Assembly: GCA_944472155.2 (NCBI GenBank)
Contig: OX235274.1
Coordinates: 31,680,052-31,744,051, forward strand
Length of the DNA stretch: 64,000 nucleotides
Direction of reading: 5' to 3'
Source: Trichobilharzia szidati
Taxonomy: Eukaryota > Platyhelminthes > Trematoda > Strigeidida > Schistosomatidae
Of this stretch, positions 1-10,567 are shown piece by piece. Below the pieces are notes generated by a model. The model was not told the origin of the DNA, searched no databases, and saw only the letters and a program-made list of their open reading frames with translations. Within the stretch, counting starts at the first letter, position 1; the number at the start of each line of letters is the position of its first letter. Made by a program: the position numbers and the translations under genes.

Positions 1-740
1 TCAGTGGAGTTTGTAGTATTGTCACTAAGGTAGTCGGCTGGCCATTGCAGTGCATTTTGAATAGATGTTAGATGGTTGAAGTCGATTGGTAGGAAACCCT
101 TGACCTAGCTTTCCGACCTGATGATACGTACCAGTTACTAATGAATATTTACAACCTTGGAGGAATTCATGCCCCCCTTGGGATTCAAATCAGCTTTGTC
201 CGGTACTGCAGTCAGAGACCGAGCTATTCGGGTTCATGAGTGACCTCCTGTAGGACTGTCCCGGCTGACAACTGCTACCTTGTCGTGGGGGCCTAGCTTG
301 AACACCGCAGTGACCCAACAAGATAAACTGGCTGGGACTCATGTTCCTGCGAGTCCTACTATGTCAGGAAGGTTGTTTGGATAGCGGTTAGACTAAAATC
401 AGTTAGTATGGGGTACATGGGCTACAGAATCCAATCAGATCAAATGAACCTGTATTGGTTACCGGCAACCAAGGGAACGCAGCTCCTGACGTTACTCCAC
501 TGCCTTGCGGATTGGATTTTAAGTAAAAGGCTCGGGGGGTGGTCCCTTAAGACAACCACCTGTTTCGGTCTGAGCGCCCGGACAGTATCTCAGCCCTCAC
601 ACAATCACACAACCAACAATCCTGTAGGAGTGTAATGGGTACATTGATTGGTCACTAGGGAGTAACCAGTGTTATGCGTCTAGTCCTTGATGTTGGTTAA
701 GGGCTTCCTGATGACTGCTTCCAGCTATTTAACATCGCTG
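1..740. repeat. Degraded P3 element remnants
   Basis: About 45-270 reads on the minus strand as a P3 unit: a TTAGATGGTTGAAG-like end, a CTTGGAGGAATTCATG segment, and a GTCAGAGACCGAGCTATTCG stretch that is the complement of the tRNA-like A-box region seen in better copies (for example 20203-20270). A second P3-related end with GTCACTAG and GCGTCTAGTCC lies near 645-690 and runs into a CTTCCTGATGACTGCTTCCAGC end near 702-725. Between them (300-620) is GC-richer sequence that I do not recognise. No coding potential is supported. Confidence 0.5.
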
Positions 741-1369
741 TAACAATTTGTATAAATAAAGATAAAATTTTATTCCTACTGTAAGTGAACATTGATGTTC
801 ACTTATCTCATCACTGAAAAAATTGGTTATCTACTTACCAGTCTCTGTCTTCAGTATTTAACGATAAAATTTGGTTCTAGGAATGACCTAGTCCACTCTT
901 TTTATGTACAAGTGGTTTTACGTTAAATGACTGTTTATTGCAATCCCACGACAATCCCACGGAACACTGTTATTCTCTTGCATTCAGTCAAATTTATTCA
1001 TGTAATTAATATGTTTACTTCTAATTAAACTGTGATAAACCATCAATTTTCATTAGCTGTCATGAATAATATTCAAAGAAAACTTAAAGGTCTGTGAACG
1101 CTGTATACCTGTAGGATAACCACAGCCAAGACAATGACGTGTACAGAAAATCCAAAAAATACTGCAAGACTCCGGTATAGTGATTTCAACCTTAAGCGTG
1201 AAAGAGAATGGACATTTCTAAGGAAACACTATACAAAACATAAGCCGCAGTCATACGAAATTATTGTTAAAGATGTCTCCATATATGAGATTTGGTGCAG
1301 GACGAATGTCGACTGTATCTCAAATTTTTACCTGATATATTTTTTCAAACTAGGTGAAACGTTTTAAAA
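741..1369. other. Unrecognised AT-rich sequence
   Basis: No cadherin-like exon, RNA gene or repeat family used elsewhere in the window was recognised here. A short open frame at 1134-1367 has no recognisable features. Confidence 0.4.
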
Positions 1370-1494
1370 AAAACAATACCTTAGACACCAATATTCCACT
1401 CTGTTTGGGTTCCAAAAGATTCTGGAAACCCCATCAAGTATTTCCTAAGATTTCATGAAAGTTCTTGGAAAGTATGCATCTTAAATCTCTGTTT

Positions 1495-2114
1495 CTCTTT
1501 TACCTGCCTGGGAAGCATCGTCTCAACTTCAGGCGGAACTGACGAGGATATCAAAGCAAGGATCGGGAAAGCAAGACAAGCTTTCACTACTCTCAAGTCT
1601 GTGTGGAGGTCAACAGCACTCAGCATGAAAAATAACATCCAGATTTTCAACTCCAATGTGAAGTCAGTGCTGCTATACGGATCAGAGACTTGCACTGCGC
1701 GTCATAAAGAGCATCTCAAACAAACTACAGACCTTCATCAACAGCTGTCTTTGCTCAGTACTCAAGATCAGGTGGCCAGAAAAGATCGGCAACAGGGATC
1801 TCTGGGAGTGAACCAACCAAGAACCGACTGTGAAACAAATAAGCAAGAAGAAATGGAGATGGATCGGCCATACTCTGAGGAAACCATCAAGTGACATCCC
1901 TAGACAAGCCATCACTCGAGTGGAACCCGAAGGGGAAGCGGCGAGTTGGTCGTCAGCGTGAGGGTGACTTGGAGGAGGTCGTGTGAAGAGGAGATGAAAG
2001 CGTGTGGGCAGACATGGAGCCAGGTGAAGACTTTAGCAGAGAACTGAACTCAATGGAGACGCACGGCTGAAGCCCTATGTTCCTCTAGGAATTAAAGGAT
2101 ATATTAATAATAAT
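1495..2114 (+). mobile_element. RTE LINE 3' fragment with 12-bp target-site duplication
   Basis: This is a 5'-truncated RTE copy. It encodes, with frameshifts, the C-terminal region after the reverse transcriptase: GKARQAFTTLKSVW, then a broken [16 protein letters not shown] block and the [16 protein letters not shown] end. The 3' end is GAAGCCCTATGTTCCTCT followed by an (AAT)n-like tail. The 12-mer AAATCTCTGTTT occurs at 1483-1494 and at 2115-2126 and is single copy at the corresponding point of the inverted arm (about 3163-3174), so it is a genuine target-site duplication. Not intact. Confidence 0.85.
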
Positions 2115-2349
2115 AAATCTCTGTTTACGTCAATTGGTTGTAACTGTATGTAACCAGTGTCATACATCTAGTCCTCAGTGTTCGTGCTAGACTAGCAAAC
2201 ATCACCGCACTACAGGAGGTCAACCACAAACTTCAAAAGATAAAGCGGATATGCCCCTGACTGCAACATTGGCTGATGTGGCTTCAAATCTCATAGGAGA
2301 TATTAGTCAATTTAGAGTTGCAGATATATTTTGCTCAGAAGCACAAATA

Positions 2350-2860
2350 ATCAATAAAGAACAGGATTCAGATTTTCAGCAATAATGTCAAGTCAGTGAG
2401 TTCTTTTATATACTTCAGAGACTTGGAGTGTGCATCATTAAAAATCGTTTCCAACAGCCTGCAGACTTTCACCAACGACTCTCTCTGCTCAATACTGTAT
2501 ACTAAATCGCCAGCTGGAAAGGGTAAACAACAAGGAACTCTGAAAACAAACAAACCAAGAACCTGTCATCCGACAAATGTGCTGAAGAATATGGAGATGG
2601 ATTAGATATACTCTCGGAGACCCATTAGGTGATGTCACATCCCAGGCAGGACGTCGATTGGAACCCGAACGGGAGACGGCAAGTTGGATGTATGTGTGAG
2701 GATGACACGGAGGAGACCGTTTGATGAGTAAATGAAAGTTTGTGGGCAATAGGGGAGACAGTTAGAAACGACTACATGGAACAGAGTGAAATAGAAATGT
2801 GCTGTTGAAGATCTGTGTTACACTTGGAACCCACGGATTAATAATAATATAATAAAATTA
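2350..2860 (+). mobile_element. RTE LINE 3' fragment
   Basis: A diverged copy of the RTE C-terminal region (CAGACTTTCACCAACGAC, GGAGATGGATTAGATATACT, GATGACACGGAGGAGACC) that ends in CACTTGGAACCCACGG and an (AATAAT)n tail. Several stops and frameshifts. It sits between the arms of the 1370-3275 inverted repeat. Confidence 0.75.
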
Positions 2861-3284
2861 AACTCTTTCGATGCAAAAGAGATTTATTAGATGGTTGAGA
2901 GCATTTTGCCGGAATCTCTGTATTTAGGTTTCGTCCTTGTTGATGCCTTTTGGGCAGGACATATCTGCAACCTTAAATGGACTAATATCTCCTGTGAGAT
3001 TTGAAGCCACATCAGCCAATGCTGCAGTCAGGGGCATTTCCACTTTATCTATTGAAGTCTGTGGCTGACCTCCTGTAGTGCGGTGATGTTTGCTAGTCTA
3101 GCACTAATACTAAGGTCTATATTTATGACACTGATTACGTACAGTTACAACCGATTGACGTAAACAGAGATTTAAGATGCATATTTTCCAAGAACTTTCA
3201 TGGAATCTTAGGAAACACTTAATGGAGTTTCTAGAATCTTTTGGAACCAAAACAGTGTGGAATATTGGTCTCTTAGGTACTGTA

Positions 3285-3365
3285 TTACTTTTCCGACCCT
3301 GGTTGGCTTTAATACTGTCATATGTGTCGTCTGTAGTCGGAACGGTGCTGTCCAGATATTGTTAA
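3285..3365 (-). mobile_element. Short RTE relic
   Basis: On the minus strand this short stretch resembles the RTE segment that encodes the GIGKAR region (compare 5085-5160). Very short and diverged. Confidence 0.35.
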
Positions 3366-3369
3366 ATAG

Positions 3370-4320
3370 GTAACTACCTTAAGTTTTCTACCACTAATGT
3401 TAATTGGTGCTCATTGGTGTTAGTCGTTGAGATATCTTCATTTCCTCTAACTTCTCTGTGTTTACTTAAAGACCTGCCTTCCCTGCTTCTTCTGACAAGA
3501 ATACAACTGATGTAAATAGTTAAGGGACTTGCAAATCCGAAAATTATTTCACTACAGTGTTGACAAAATAAATCTAGTTGAACAAGCAGACGTTTCTTCT
3601 AACTGAACGATATTCATTCATTTTTCTTTTACCTTTTTAATAGGACGAACTAATGACTTTTATCATATGCTATTTGCTCTAACTATTTGCTCTTGTTACG
3701 CCCCTAACACTTACATAAAGCCATTTCATCAACAGAATACTTGTTTCTCATCTCTTAAAGTTTATTTTCAATTTACATATATATGTATACTGAATTGATT
3801 AGCAAACTATAAACTAATTATTATTCAGAATGCTAAGACTACTATAATAAAGATGACTAAATCAATGCCAAACGATTTTACTTGTAGAATAATATTAAGT
3901 GAGTACAATTCTACACTGTGAATCTGACATACAAGATAAATCACAAAAGACAAAACAAAAAATATCACATTTGCAGGTAATTTTGAATAATTCTTCAAGT
4001 TGACAGTTGTGTCACCATAACTCAACCTAATGAACTCAGATCCTACTGGGCTGAGTAAAACAGTCGACCCGAATTTATATATTGAGTTAATTATATCTGG
4101 AGATAATAACCAATATAGTTATTTGTCTTACATACTAAACCTAATCTACCGCTAAAGTGTAAAAATGCTCTATTCATTCGAGTGACATAATGTTGTGTCG
4201 TATAGGGATTTAGTGGTAGGCGTTATGAGTTGGTTTGCAGGATGCGTTTAAGACTAGGTGACTGGAAATGACTTCTATTAAGTAACTTTATAAATGTGAC
4301 TGTTTCTTTCTTCTTCTTTT
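3370..4320. other. Unrecognised AT-rich sequence
   Basis: Nothing recognised. The open frame at 3825-4025 (minus) is hydrophobic but this is the usual outcome of T-rich sequence, and it has no match to a family I know. Confidence 0.4.
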
Positions 4321-4500
4321 GTCCTTCCTTGTCCCCAGTGGAACACAGGGCCTCAACCTATTGGCTTGAAGTTTCTGTAGCAGTGTTTATTTCACAGGAT
4401 GGGATTGATAGCCTCATGCCCAACCTTTTCTCTTCACCAGCGTTATTTCTGGCTCAGTGAGGTAAAGGAGTGCGTCTGTGGCCGGGATACTGTTTACAGG
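4321..4500 (-). mobile_element. T4 SINE copy (truncated head)
   Basis: Reading on the minus strand: remains of the tRNA-like head, then ACTCCTTTACCTCACTGAGC, the body ATGAGGCTATCAATCCCATC, CTTCAAGCC, and the RTE-like 3' end (CCCAGTGGAACACAGGG on the + strand). It abuts the 3' tail of the RTE copy at 4501-5360. Confidence 0.7.
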
Positions 4501-5360
4501 TTTATTGTTATTATTATTCCCTAGGGTTCCGAGTGGAATGCAAGGCTTCAACAACATATCTCCACTGCCTTCTATTTTCTGCCTGGGCACACGATTGCCC
4601 ATAATCTCTCATCTCCTCCTCCAAGAACAATCTCCTCCATGTCACCCTCACAACGACGATCCACTCATCACATCCCATTGTATCTCCACTCGAACTATGG
4701 CCTGCATTAAGCGCGATGTCATTCGATGGTCTCCTCAACATATGCCCGATCCATCTCCATTTTCTCCTACATATTTGTTGAGAAATCGCCTTTCGCCTCT
4801 TGGTTTGTTCCCAGACAGAGTTTCTTTTTGCCGATTCTCTCTGGCCTACCTGCCGGTTGGCCATTTTATCTTCAGTGTGGAGCCATCGAAGGTGGCAGCT
4901 GTTGATAAAAGTCAGCAGTAGCCTGTTGGAAATGCTTTTCGTGACATGCAGTGCACGTTTCTGTCCCATATAGAAGCACTGACTGAATTCAAATTTGTGT
5001 TAAATAGAATCCAAATCTTGTCCTTTATTCTGAGGTGGAATGGAGAAGATTTCCAAACTGATTTCATGTTGATGAAGGTGTATCTTGTTTTTCCGATCCT
5101 GACTGACTTTTACATCTTCATCCGCTCCGACTGCCTGTGGTTGAAACCGCGCTTCCTAGACGGATAAGTGAAGGAAGTGACCTCTGTCAAATCCCTCCCG
5201 TTGATGGTGATTTGTGCTGGTTGTTGTTGCTGGTGCTTGTGCTTGGATATCTTAATCACATCCGTCTTCTCTATGTGCACCTGAAGTCCTGTCTTCGCTA
5301 CCTGCCTCTTCTGCCAGTTTTTTTTGTTTTTGCATGTAAGTCTTCGAGGTTGTGGGACAT
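4501..5360 (-). mobile_element. RTE LINE 3' fragment
   Basis: A minus-strand RTE copy of about 0.85 kb. The 3' tail is the ATTGTTATTATTATTCCC at its low-coordinate end. It codes in pieces for KTGLQVHIEKTDVIKISK, then the TINGRDLTEVTSFTYP block (5110-5367), and then the C-terminal [20 protein letters not shown] block (4514-4969). Frameshifts separate the pieces, and the RT domain is missing by 5' truncation. Confidence 0.85.
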
Positions 5361-5744
5361 TAGGCATAGTCGGGTCTTCTAGAAGACCTGGTTTTTGAAG
5401 ATCTAACAGGTCTAGCTTTGAAGAATCTAATACTTTGAATCTCTTAGCCAGGTGATTTAGAACTCAAATCTTAAGGTTATAAACCGGTTTAGGGAGACAC
5501 ATTGGAGGAAATAACATGAAATTTACTACTATACAATTACAGAACTACAAATTAGAATATGTATTGAAGGTAAATAAAGAAAAAGTGTAACACAAGACAG
5601 TACTGAGGCTGTGAAACAAGTCAAATTGAATTTCCAGCTCCGATAAGTTGAAAAGCGTGATGCATATTTTGTATAAATTACAATGATTAATATTCAAATA
5701 TAGGGCTTCGGAAAAGTATCTTCATTGTATTCCACTCTGCTCGA
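5361..5744. other. Unrecognised sequence between RTE copies
   Basis: No feature recognised. The first 60 bases (5361-5420) may still be RTE-derived (TCGGGTCTTCTAGAAGACC). Confidence 0.3.
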
Positions 5745-6490
5745 TCATTTTTAACTTGCTCGATGACTTTTTCCATGTCAATCTCAGATCCACGACCAAC
5801 TCGACGTCTTGCCTGGCGTGTGATGTCCCGTAATGGTCTACTCAGCCTGTATTCATTCTATCTCGATTTTCTCTTTCTGCTGGTTTGTTCCTTGATTCTG
5901 ATTCTTCCTGCTGGTCATCTGATCTTCAGTATTGACAGGATGTGAATGTTTACGAAAGTCCACAGTAATCTGTTGGAAATATTTTCGGTGGTGTGAGTTC
6001 CAATTCTCTAAATTATACATCAGCATTGAATTGATATCAGTGTTGAAAAATTCTCCTCTAGTTTCTTGTTTTGAATGAGTGCTATAGATCTTCGCATTGA
6101 TTTCAGAGTAACGAATAACTGTCCTGCTTCGTCTACCCAATTCTCTCTGGCCTTCACATTCTCATATCTACCAGACGAAGTTAAAATGATACTGCTCAGT
6201 TAACTGAAAGAGACAGCCGAAATTAGACTTTTTTCCATTGATGGTGATTAGTGCCTGCTGTTAGTTGAGTATATTCAACACCTCTGCCTTCTCTTTTTTC
6301 ACCTGAAGTTCATTTCTTCACTGTCTTTTCTTCCAGCTTGTTAGTCCCATCTTGTAAATCTTGATATTCTGGTGTCATTTTTTGGGTCCACTTTGTGCCT
6401 GTCTTCGCACTATCTGCGTTCCTCCTCCATATGATCTAGTCTACTGCAGTTAGGGGGGTCATTGGTAAAGTAGGCAGCCTTATCTTATTC
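5745..6490 (-). mobile_element. Old RTE LINE fragment
   Basis: A minus-strand, strongly diverged RTE copy. Complement of the C-terminal block at 5763-5900, the QKQETRGEFFNTDINSMLMYNLE-type region at 5950-6060, and the EKTEVL/Gln-rich region around 6230-6300. Older than its neighbours, judged by the number of changes. Confidence 0.65.
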
Positions 6491-6499
6491 TTGTCTTCG

Positions 6500-6700
6500 G
6501 TAAGCGCACTTCATGCCAATTTTTTGAAACCTTTACAGTGCATTAAAGACTCTTCAGAGGAAGAATCCTAAATTGGGACGAAACAGCAGTCCAGTACTCC
6601 CAGGTTTTCCATTGGTTCTGTAAATGATTTCAGCTCATGATGAAATCCTAAAGCCAATCAAATCCCTGCAGTCCAAGACTTGAAATTCATGCTTCCTTCG
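6500..6700 (+). mobile_element. P2 hammerhead element, 3' part
   Basis: Contains GGGACGAAACAGCAGTCC followed by AGTACTCCCAGG, the P2 3' end (TTTCAGCTCATGATGAAATC), and CCAATCAAATCCCTGCAGTC. The upstream hammerhead half is mutated (GAGGAAGA in place of CTGAAGA), so no active ribozyme is expected. Confidence 0.6.
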
Positions 6701-6821
6701 ACTGGGAATATTTCACCATCTATTTCTTAGTAATATTTTTAGTTTCCTGGAGACAATAACAACTAATACACAAACACTTTGTTACACTGAAACTATTATT
6801 TCCCATCTACTACTTGAAATT

Positions 6822-8816
6822 TCAGCGAACACTTGGAAGCTAATAGAGGAGAGGAGAATGGTGAAAGAGAAAATGATTCAATGCAAAGACGCACAAGAGA
6901 AGGAGACGTTGAGCTCAACTTACACAGCACAGGACAAAGAAGTGAAGAAGAGTGCCAGGAAGGACAAAAGACAATTCTACGACAATCTGGCTACTGAAGC
7001 TGAGAAGGCAGCAGGTAAAAGGGACCTAAGGACACTATATCAGATAACCAAGTCTCTATCCGGGAAGAGATCAACACAAGTGAAACCTATGAAAGACAGC
7101 CGAGGGAACCCAATTACCAAAGAAGAAAGACAGATTAAACAATGGGCGGACCACTTCAAAAGACTCTTGAACCGACCACCACCTACAAACCGTCCAGAAA
7201 TACCAACAACAGCACGTACACAACTGCAAGTTGACACCAATCCTCCAACGAAAACTGAAGTCTTGAATGCAATCAAGCTTCTGAAAGCTGGAAAAGCAGC
7301 TGGACCAGATGGAATACCCCCGGAAGCACTGAAAGCGGACCCAGAAACGACAGCAGATATGCTGACTCCATTATTGCGAAAGGTCTGGAAGGAGGGAAAG
7401 GTGCCTACTGACTGGAGGAAAGGTTACCTTGTGAAACTACCAAAGAAGGGCGACCTAGGACTCTGCGAGAACTGGCGAGGAATCATGCTCCTGTCGACGC
7501 CAAGTAAAATCCTGAGTCGCATCATCCTGGAGAGAATCAAGGACGCACTGGATACAGAATTCCACCCACCGGAAGAAGCTGGATTCAGGAAAGGCAAATC
7601 ATGTTCTGACCAAATTGCAACTCTACACATCATCATCGAACAAACCATGGAATGGCAATCAAATCTCTACCTCAACTTTATAGACTTAGAGAAGGCCTTC
7701 GACAGCGTTGACCGCGAAGTAATTTGGAAACTACTCGAGTACTACGGCGTACCCCAAATATTCATCAAACTTATTCAACAGCTGTACGATAACGGCACAT
7801 GTCAAGTGATCCACAACGGGAAACTCAGCGAGGCGTTTGGAGTAAACACAGGAGTCAGACAAGGGTGCTTATTATCACCAATGATATTCCTAATTGTGGT
7901 GGACTGGATTATGCGTCAGACAGTGGGAAACGAGAAGACAGGGATATCCTGGAACGACGTGAAGAACCTAGAAGACCTGGATTTCGCCAATGATTTACGT
8001 TTGATGTCACACAAAATCGAAGACTTACAAGCGAAAACCGACAAACTGGTCGAAGAAGCAGCAAAGACAGGACTGACTCCAGGTGAACATAGACAAAACG
8101 GAGGTTATGAAAATAACCAACCAACAACAACAGCAGCAACATCCAGCGCCAATCACCATCAACGGGAGGGATTTGAAAGAGGTTACTTCATTCACTTATC
8201 TAGGGAGCATTGTCTCAACTACAAGAGGAATGGACGAGGATGTCAAATCGAGAATCGGGAAGGCGAGAAACACATTCATCAACCTGAAAGCAATCTGGAA
8301 ATCTTCGTCACTCAGCCTGCATCAACAACAAAATTCGGATTTTCAATACAAACGTCAAGTTAGTCAGTTCTTCTATACGGATCAGAAACTTGGCGGGTCA
8401 AAAAGAATATTTCCAACAGCCTGTTGCAGACCTTTATCAACAACTGTCTTCGTTCTATACTGAAGATCAGATGGCCGAAAAGAGTCACCAACAAGAAACT
8501 ATGGGAACAAACAAAACAGGAACCAGTCGACCAACAAATATGCAGGAGAAAGTGGAGATGGATTGGACACTCGCTGAGGAGGCCGCTGGGTTGCATCGCG
8601 CGTCAGACCAACGCTCGAGTGGAATCCGAAAGGGAAGCGACGAGTGGGACGTCGAAGGGTGACATGGAGGAGATCGTGTGAAGAGGAACTGAAAGAGTAT
8701 GGATTAACATGGATGCAAGTGAAAAGTACAGCACAAAACAGAAGCAAGTGGAGGCGTGCAGTTGAAGCCCTATGTTCCACTAGGAACCCAAGGTAACAAT
8801 AATAATATAATAATAA
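6822..8816 (+). mobile_element. RTE LINE copy, 5'-truncated, with 11-bp TSD
   Basis: This is the longest LINE copy in the window. The 11-mer TACTTGAAATT at 6811-6821 recurs at 8817-8827 and marks both ends. The copy starts just upstream of the region between the endonuclease and the RT (the endonuclease is absent), carries the whole RT domain and the C-terminal block, and ends with GAAGCCCTATGTTCCACT and an (AAT)n-like tail, which is typical of RTE-clade elements. It is one of the least decayed copies here. Confidence 0.9.
6858..8660 (+). pseudogene. RTE-type reverse transcriptase, dead copy
   Basis: In its RNP this protein would copy element RNA into DNA at a nicked target. Visible blocks: AGKAAGPDGIPPEALK (about residues 144-159), PKKGDLGLCENWRGIMLL (194-211), EEAGFRKGKSCSDQIATL (239-256), FIDLEKAFDSVDREV (276-290, catalytic Asp present), GVRQGCLLSPMIFL (330-343) and LEDLDFANDL (367-376). 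The last should read FADD; the first catalytic Asp is Asn (GAT to AAT), which should abolish activity. A short insertion near 8067-8077 (GGACTGACTCCAGG where other copies have GGACTTCAGG) shifts the frame. The true frame continues at 8083-8310, and a further shift leads to the [12 protein letters not shown] and [11 protein letters not shown] blocks at about 8424-8680. Pseudogene. Confidence 0.9.
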
Positions 8817-8960
8817 TACTTGAAATTGGAAGAATTATAAGTAAGGATCTTAGACTAATTACTGTCTTTATTCATGATTTCCCATTGATATATCTGGACT
8901 TAATTTATCACTTGAAATGATCCCTTGATATTGTTAGGACTAATATCTCAAAGTCTGTCG
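8817..8960. other. Flanking sequence after RTE copy
   Basis: After the TSD there is unrecognised AT-rich sequence. Confidence 0.3.
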
Positions 8961-9050
8961 GTGGCTAGCATCACAGTCACTTGAATTCAAGCAGGTACGT
9001 CCATCGAATGAGTCCCACATACGATGAAGAGCTCATTAGTGATTCTAAGG
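8961..9050 (+). repeat. P1 (SM-alpha-like) hammerhead relic
   Basis: CAGGTACGTCCATC, AATGAGTCCCACATACGATG and TTAGTGATTCTAAGGAC line up with the P1 hammerhead (CATCCAG-CTGATGAG-TCCCAAATAGGA-CGAAA-...-CTGGATTCCAC), but the catalytic core reads CGAATGAG and the GAAA box is GAAG. Non-functional remnant. Confidence 0.45.
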
Positions 9051-9490
9051 ACTTGGCCACTACCAAACAGATTACTTGTCTACATTTTCAAGTGTTGGAT
9101 TCGACTGGTCACAGGTTTTTTCATGAGCTGACATCAGTAAGAGAACTCCTGGAACATCGGCAGAGAGTACTAGACACTTGTCTAATAGTAATAATAACAG
9201 AGCTTTATTTCAGACAATATGTGAACGTAGTTGCAAAATATTTCCCCCTTCATACCGCATTTACATGTGAAGTAATAATCTGAAGTAATATCATGTGATG
9301 TAATGTTGCTACATATAAAGAGACAACGAATTCTGTAAGTTCTTTCTTCATTTCCTTCAAGAATCGCACAGAGTTTAGTGAAAAGCTAATTAAATATGCG
9401 CGCGAGTTCATCCACTGATCATTTGATGCATTTGCACCATTAAAACAATAAGAAATGCAGAAGAGTCTAAGCATTTTGATCGATGGAAAT
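9051..9490. other. Unrecognised sequence
   Basis: No family recognised. Open frames at 8981-9283 and 9250-9474 have no recognisable content. Confidence 0.3.
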
Positions 9491-9494
9491 TCTG

Positions 9495-9800
9495 GTAGCC
9501 GAGTGATTTAAAGCAGGCCTCTAGTTCGGGACTCTTCAGCGGCAGACACTCGCCGGCATAAGAACCCATTGCCTTCTAGTTACAAGGCGAGATTGTAAGT
9601 TAGAAATCATGGGGCATTGGATTAGGTCTCAGTAAGTGAATGGTATGCTAGTTCACCATGTAACTGGAAGGTCCTGGATTCGAACTTCAGTGCATACCTA
9701 CCGCTGAAGAGTCCAAAAGTAGGATGAAACATCTGTCCAGTAACTCCTTAGTTTTCCAATGGTTCTCTATCTGATGCCAGTTCATGATCAAACTTGTAAT
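9495..9800. mobile_element. P2 element, head-to-head dimer
   Basis: The left half (9505-9595) reads on the minus strand as tRNA-like head followed by hammerhead (complement of CTCTTCAGCGGC). The right half (9625-9795) reads on the plus strand as tRNA-like head (AGTGAATGGTATGC ... GGTCCTGGATTCGAAC), hammerhead, then the P2 end (TTTCCAATGGTTCTC ... TTCATGATC). So two tRNA-like heads face each other and the ribozymes point outwards. Confidence 0.75.
9691..9745 (+). ncRNA. Hammerhead ribozyme motif, core conserved (P2)
   Basis: Core bases: CTGAAGA at 9704-9710 and GAAA at 9726-9729. Stem II is a short GTCC...GGAT helix with a G-T closing pair. Stem III is minimal (ACA/TGT around two bases, 9729-9736). 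Cleavage would follow the GTC at 9735-9737. Stem I (TACCG with CAGTA) has one mismatch. The minimal stem III is what has been described for hammerheads in Penelope-like and related retroelements. Activity is not shown by sequence alone. Confidence 0.7.
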
Positions 9801-10565
9801 TTGTCTTCTTTATTGAAATGAAATCTAAGAACACTTAACATCTCGTACAATCTTACAAAAAATAAAGACAAAAGTTCTCAATAAAGCTCCTTTTTAAAAA
9901 TAAAATACAAAACAGATGTCAGCTGCCTTCTACTTTTAGTTTCCTTCCAATAACTCTTAAGATTAAATAAATTGAAAGACAGAAATTAAAAATGTTATCT
10001 CTTTCACATTAAGTGATTCATTATCTAAAATTACTGTTGTAACTGAGAGCTTTTGTTCACCTACAAAAGATTGACATTTGCAATAAGATAGAATATAAAA
10101 CAATAGAGACTTTTCAATGCATATATATATATATAAAGTAAGTGAATAACAAATTAAATTGAATTTCGTTCAATAGATACGTATTTTTGTTTAAATGAGT
10201 TAATTTCCAAAACGTCGACTTGGATTTTTATTCAAAACATGTCAAGAATTACATTAGTAAATAAATTTTAATTGGGAATTGTAATATCAAGATGTAGATC
10301 TTCCCTTATTTTAATATTTTTATTAGAGTAAATTCATAGTATAATATAGTAAAAATAAATTATTGCTTGATAAGTAAGATGTTATTGACAAATATATATA
10401 TTTATCCATTTACTAGTGAAATAACAAAACAAAAGAAAACTTGCAATTTATTAATTAATTACTCTTAAAAATCCCGGTTGATAACAAATCACTATTCTGC
10501 CTATTGTGAAACCTTTCAAACTGCTAATAAGTATTCCAAGCAAATAAAAACTTATGTCAAGTTTT
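9801..10565. other. AT-rich sequence, no gene recognised
   Basis: Low-complexity AT stretches, including an (AT)n run at about 10120-10135. Nothing else recognised. Confidence 0.4.
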
Positions 10566-10567
10566 AT

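Larger units (their letters stand above)
1370..3275. repeat. Inverted repeat, about 320-bp arms, containing P3 sequence
   Basis: Bases 1370-1482 continued by 2115-2330 form the left arm. Its reverse complement returns, imperfectly, at about 2960-3275. The arms include P3 motifs (TACAGGAGGTCAACC; TCTAGTCC). The left arm is interrupted by an RTE insertion (1495-2114), while the right arm keeps the uninterrupted sequence. Between the arms lies another RTE fragment. Confidence 0.7.

Noticed and set aside
4478..4921. 147-codon open frame on the plus strand (and similar frames at 40062-40511)
   Set aside because: They lie on the strand opposite to RTE C-terminal coding sequence and are its antisense shadows.
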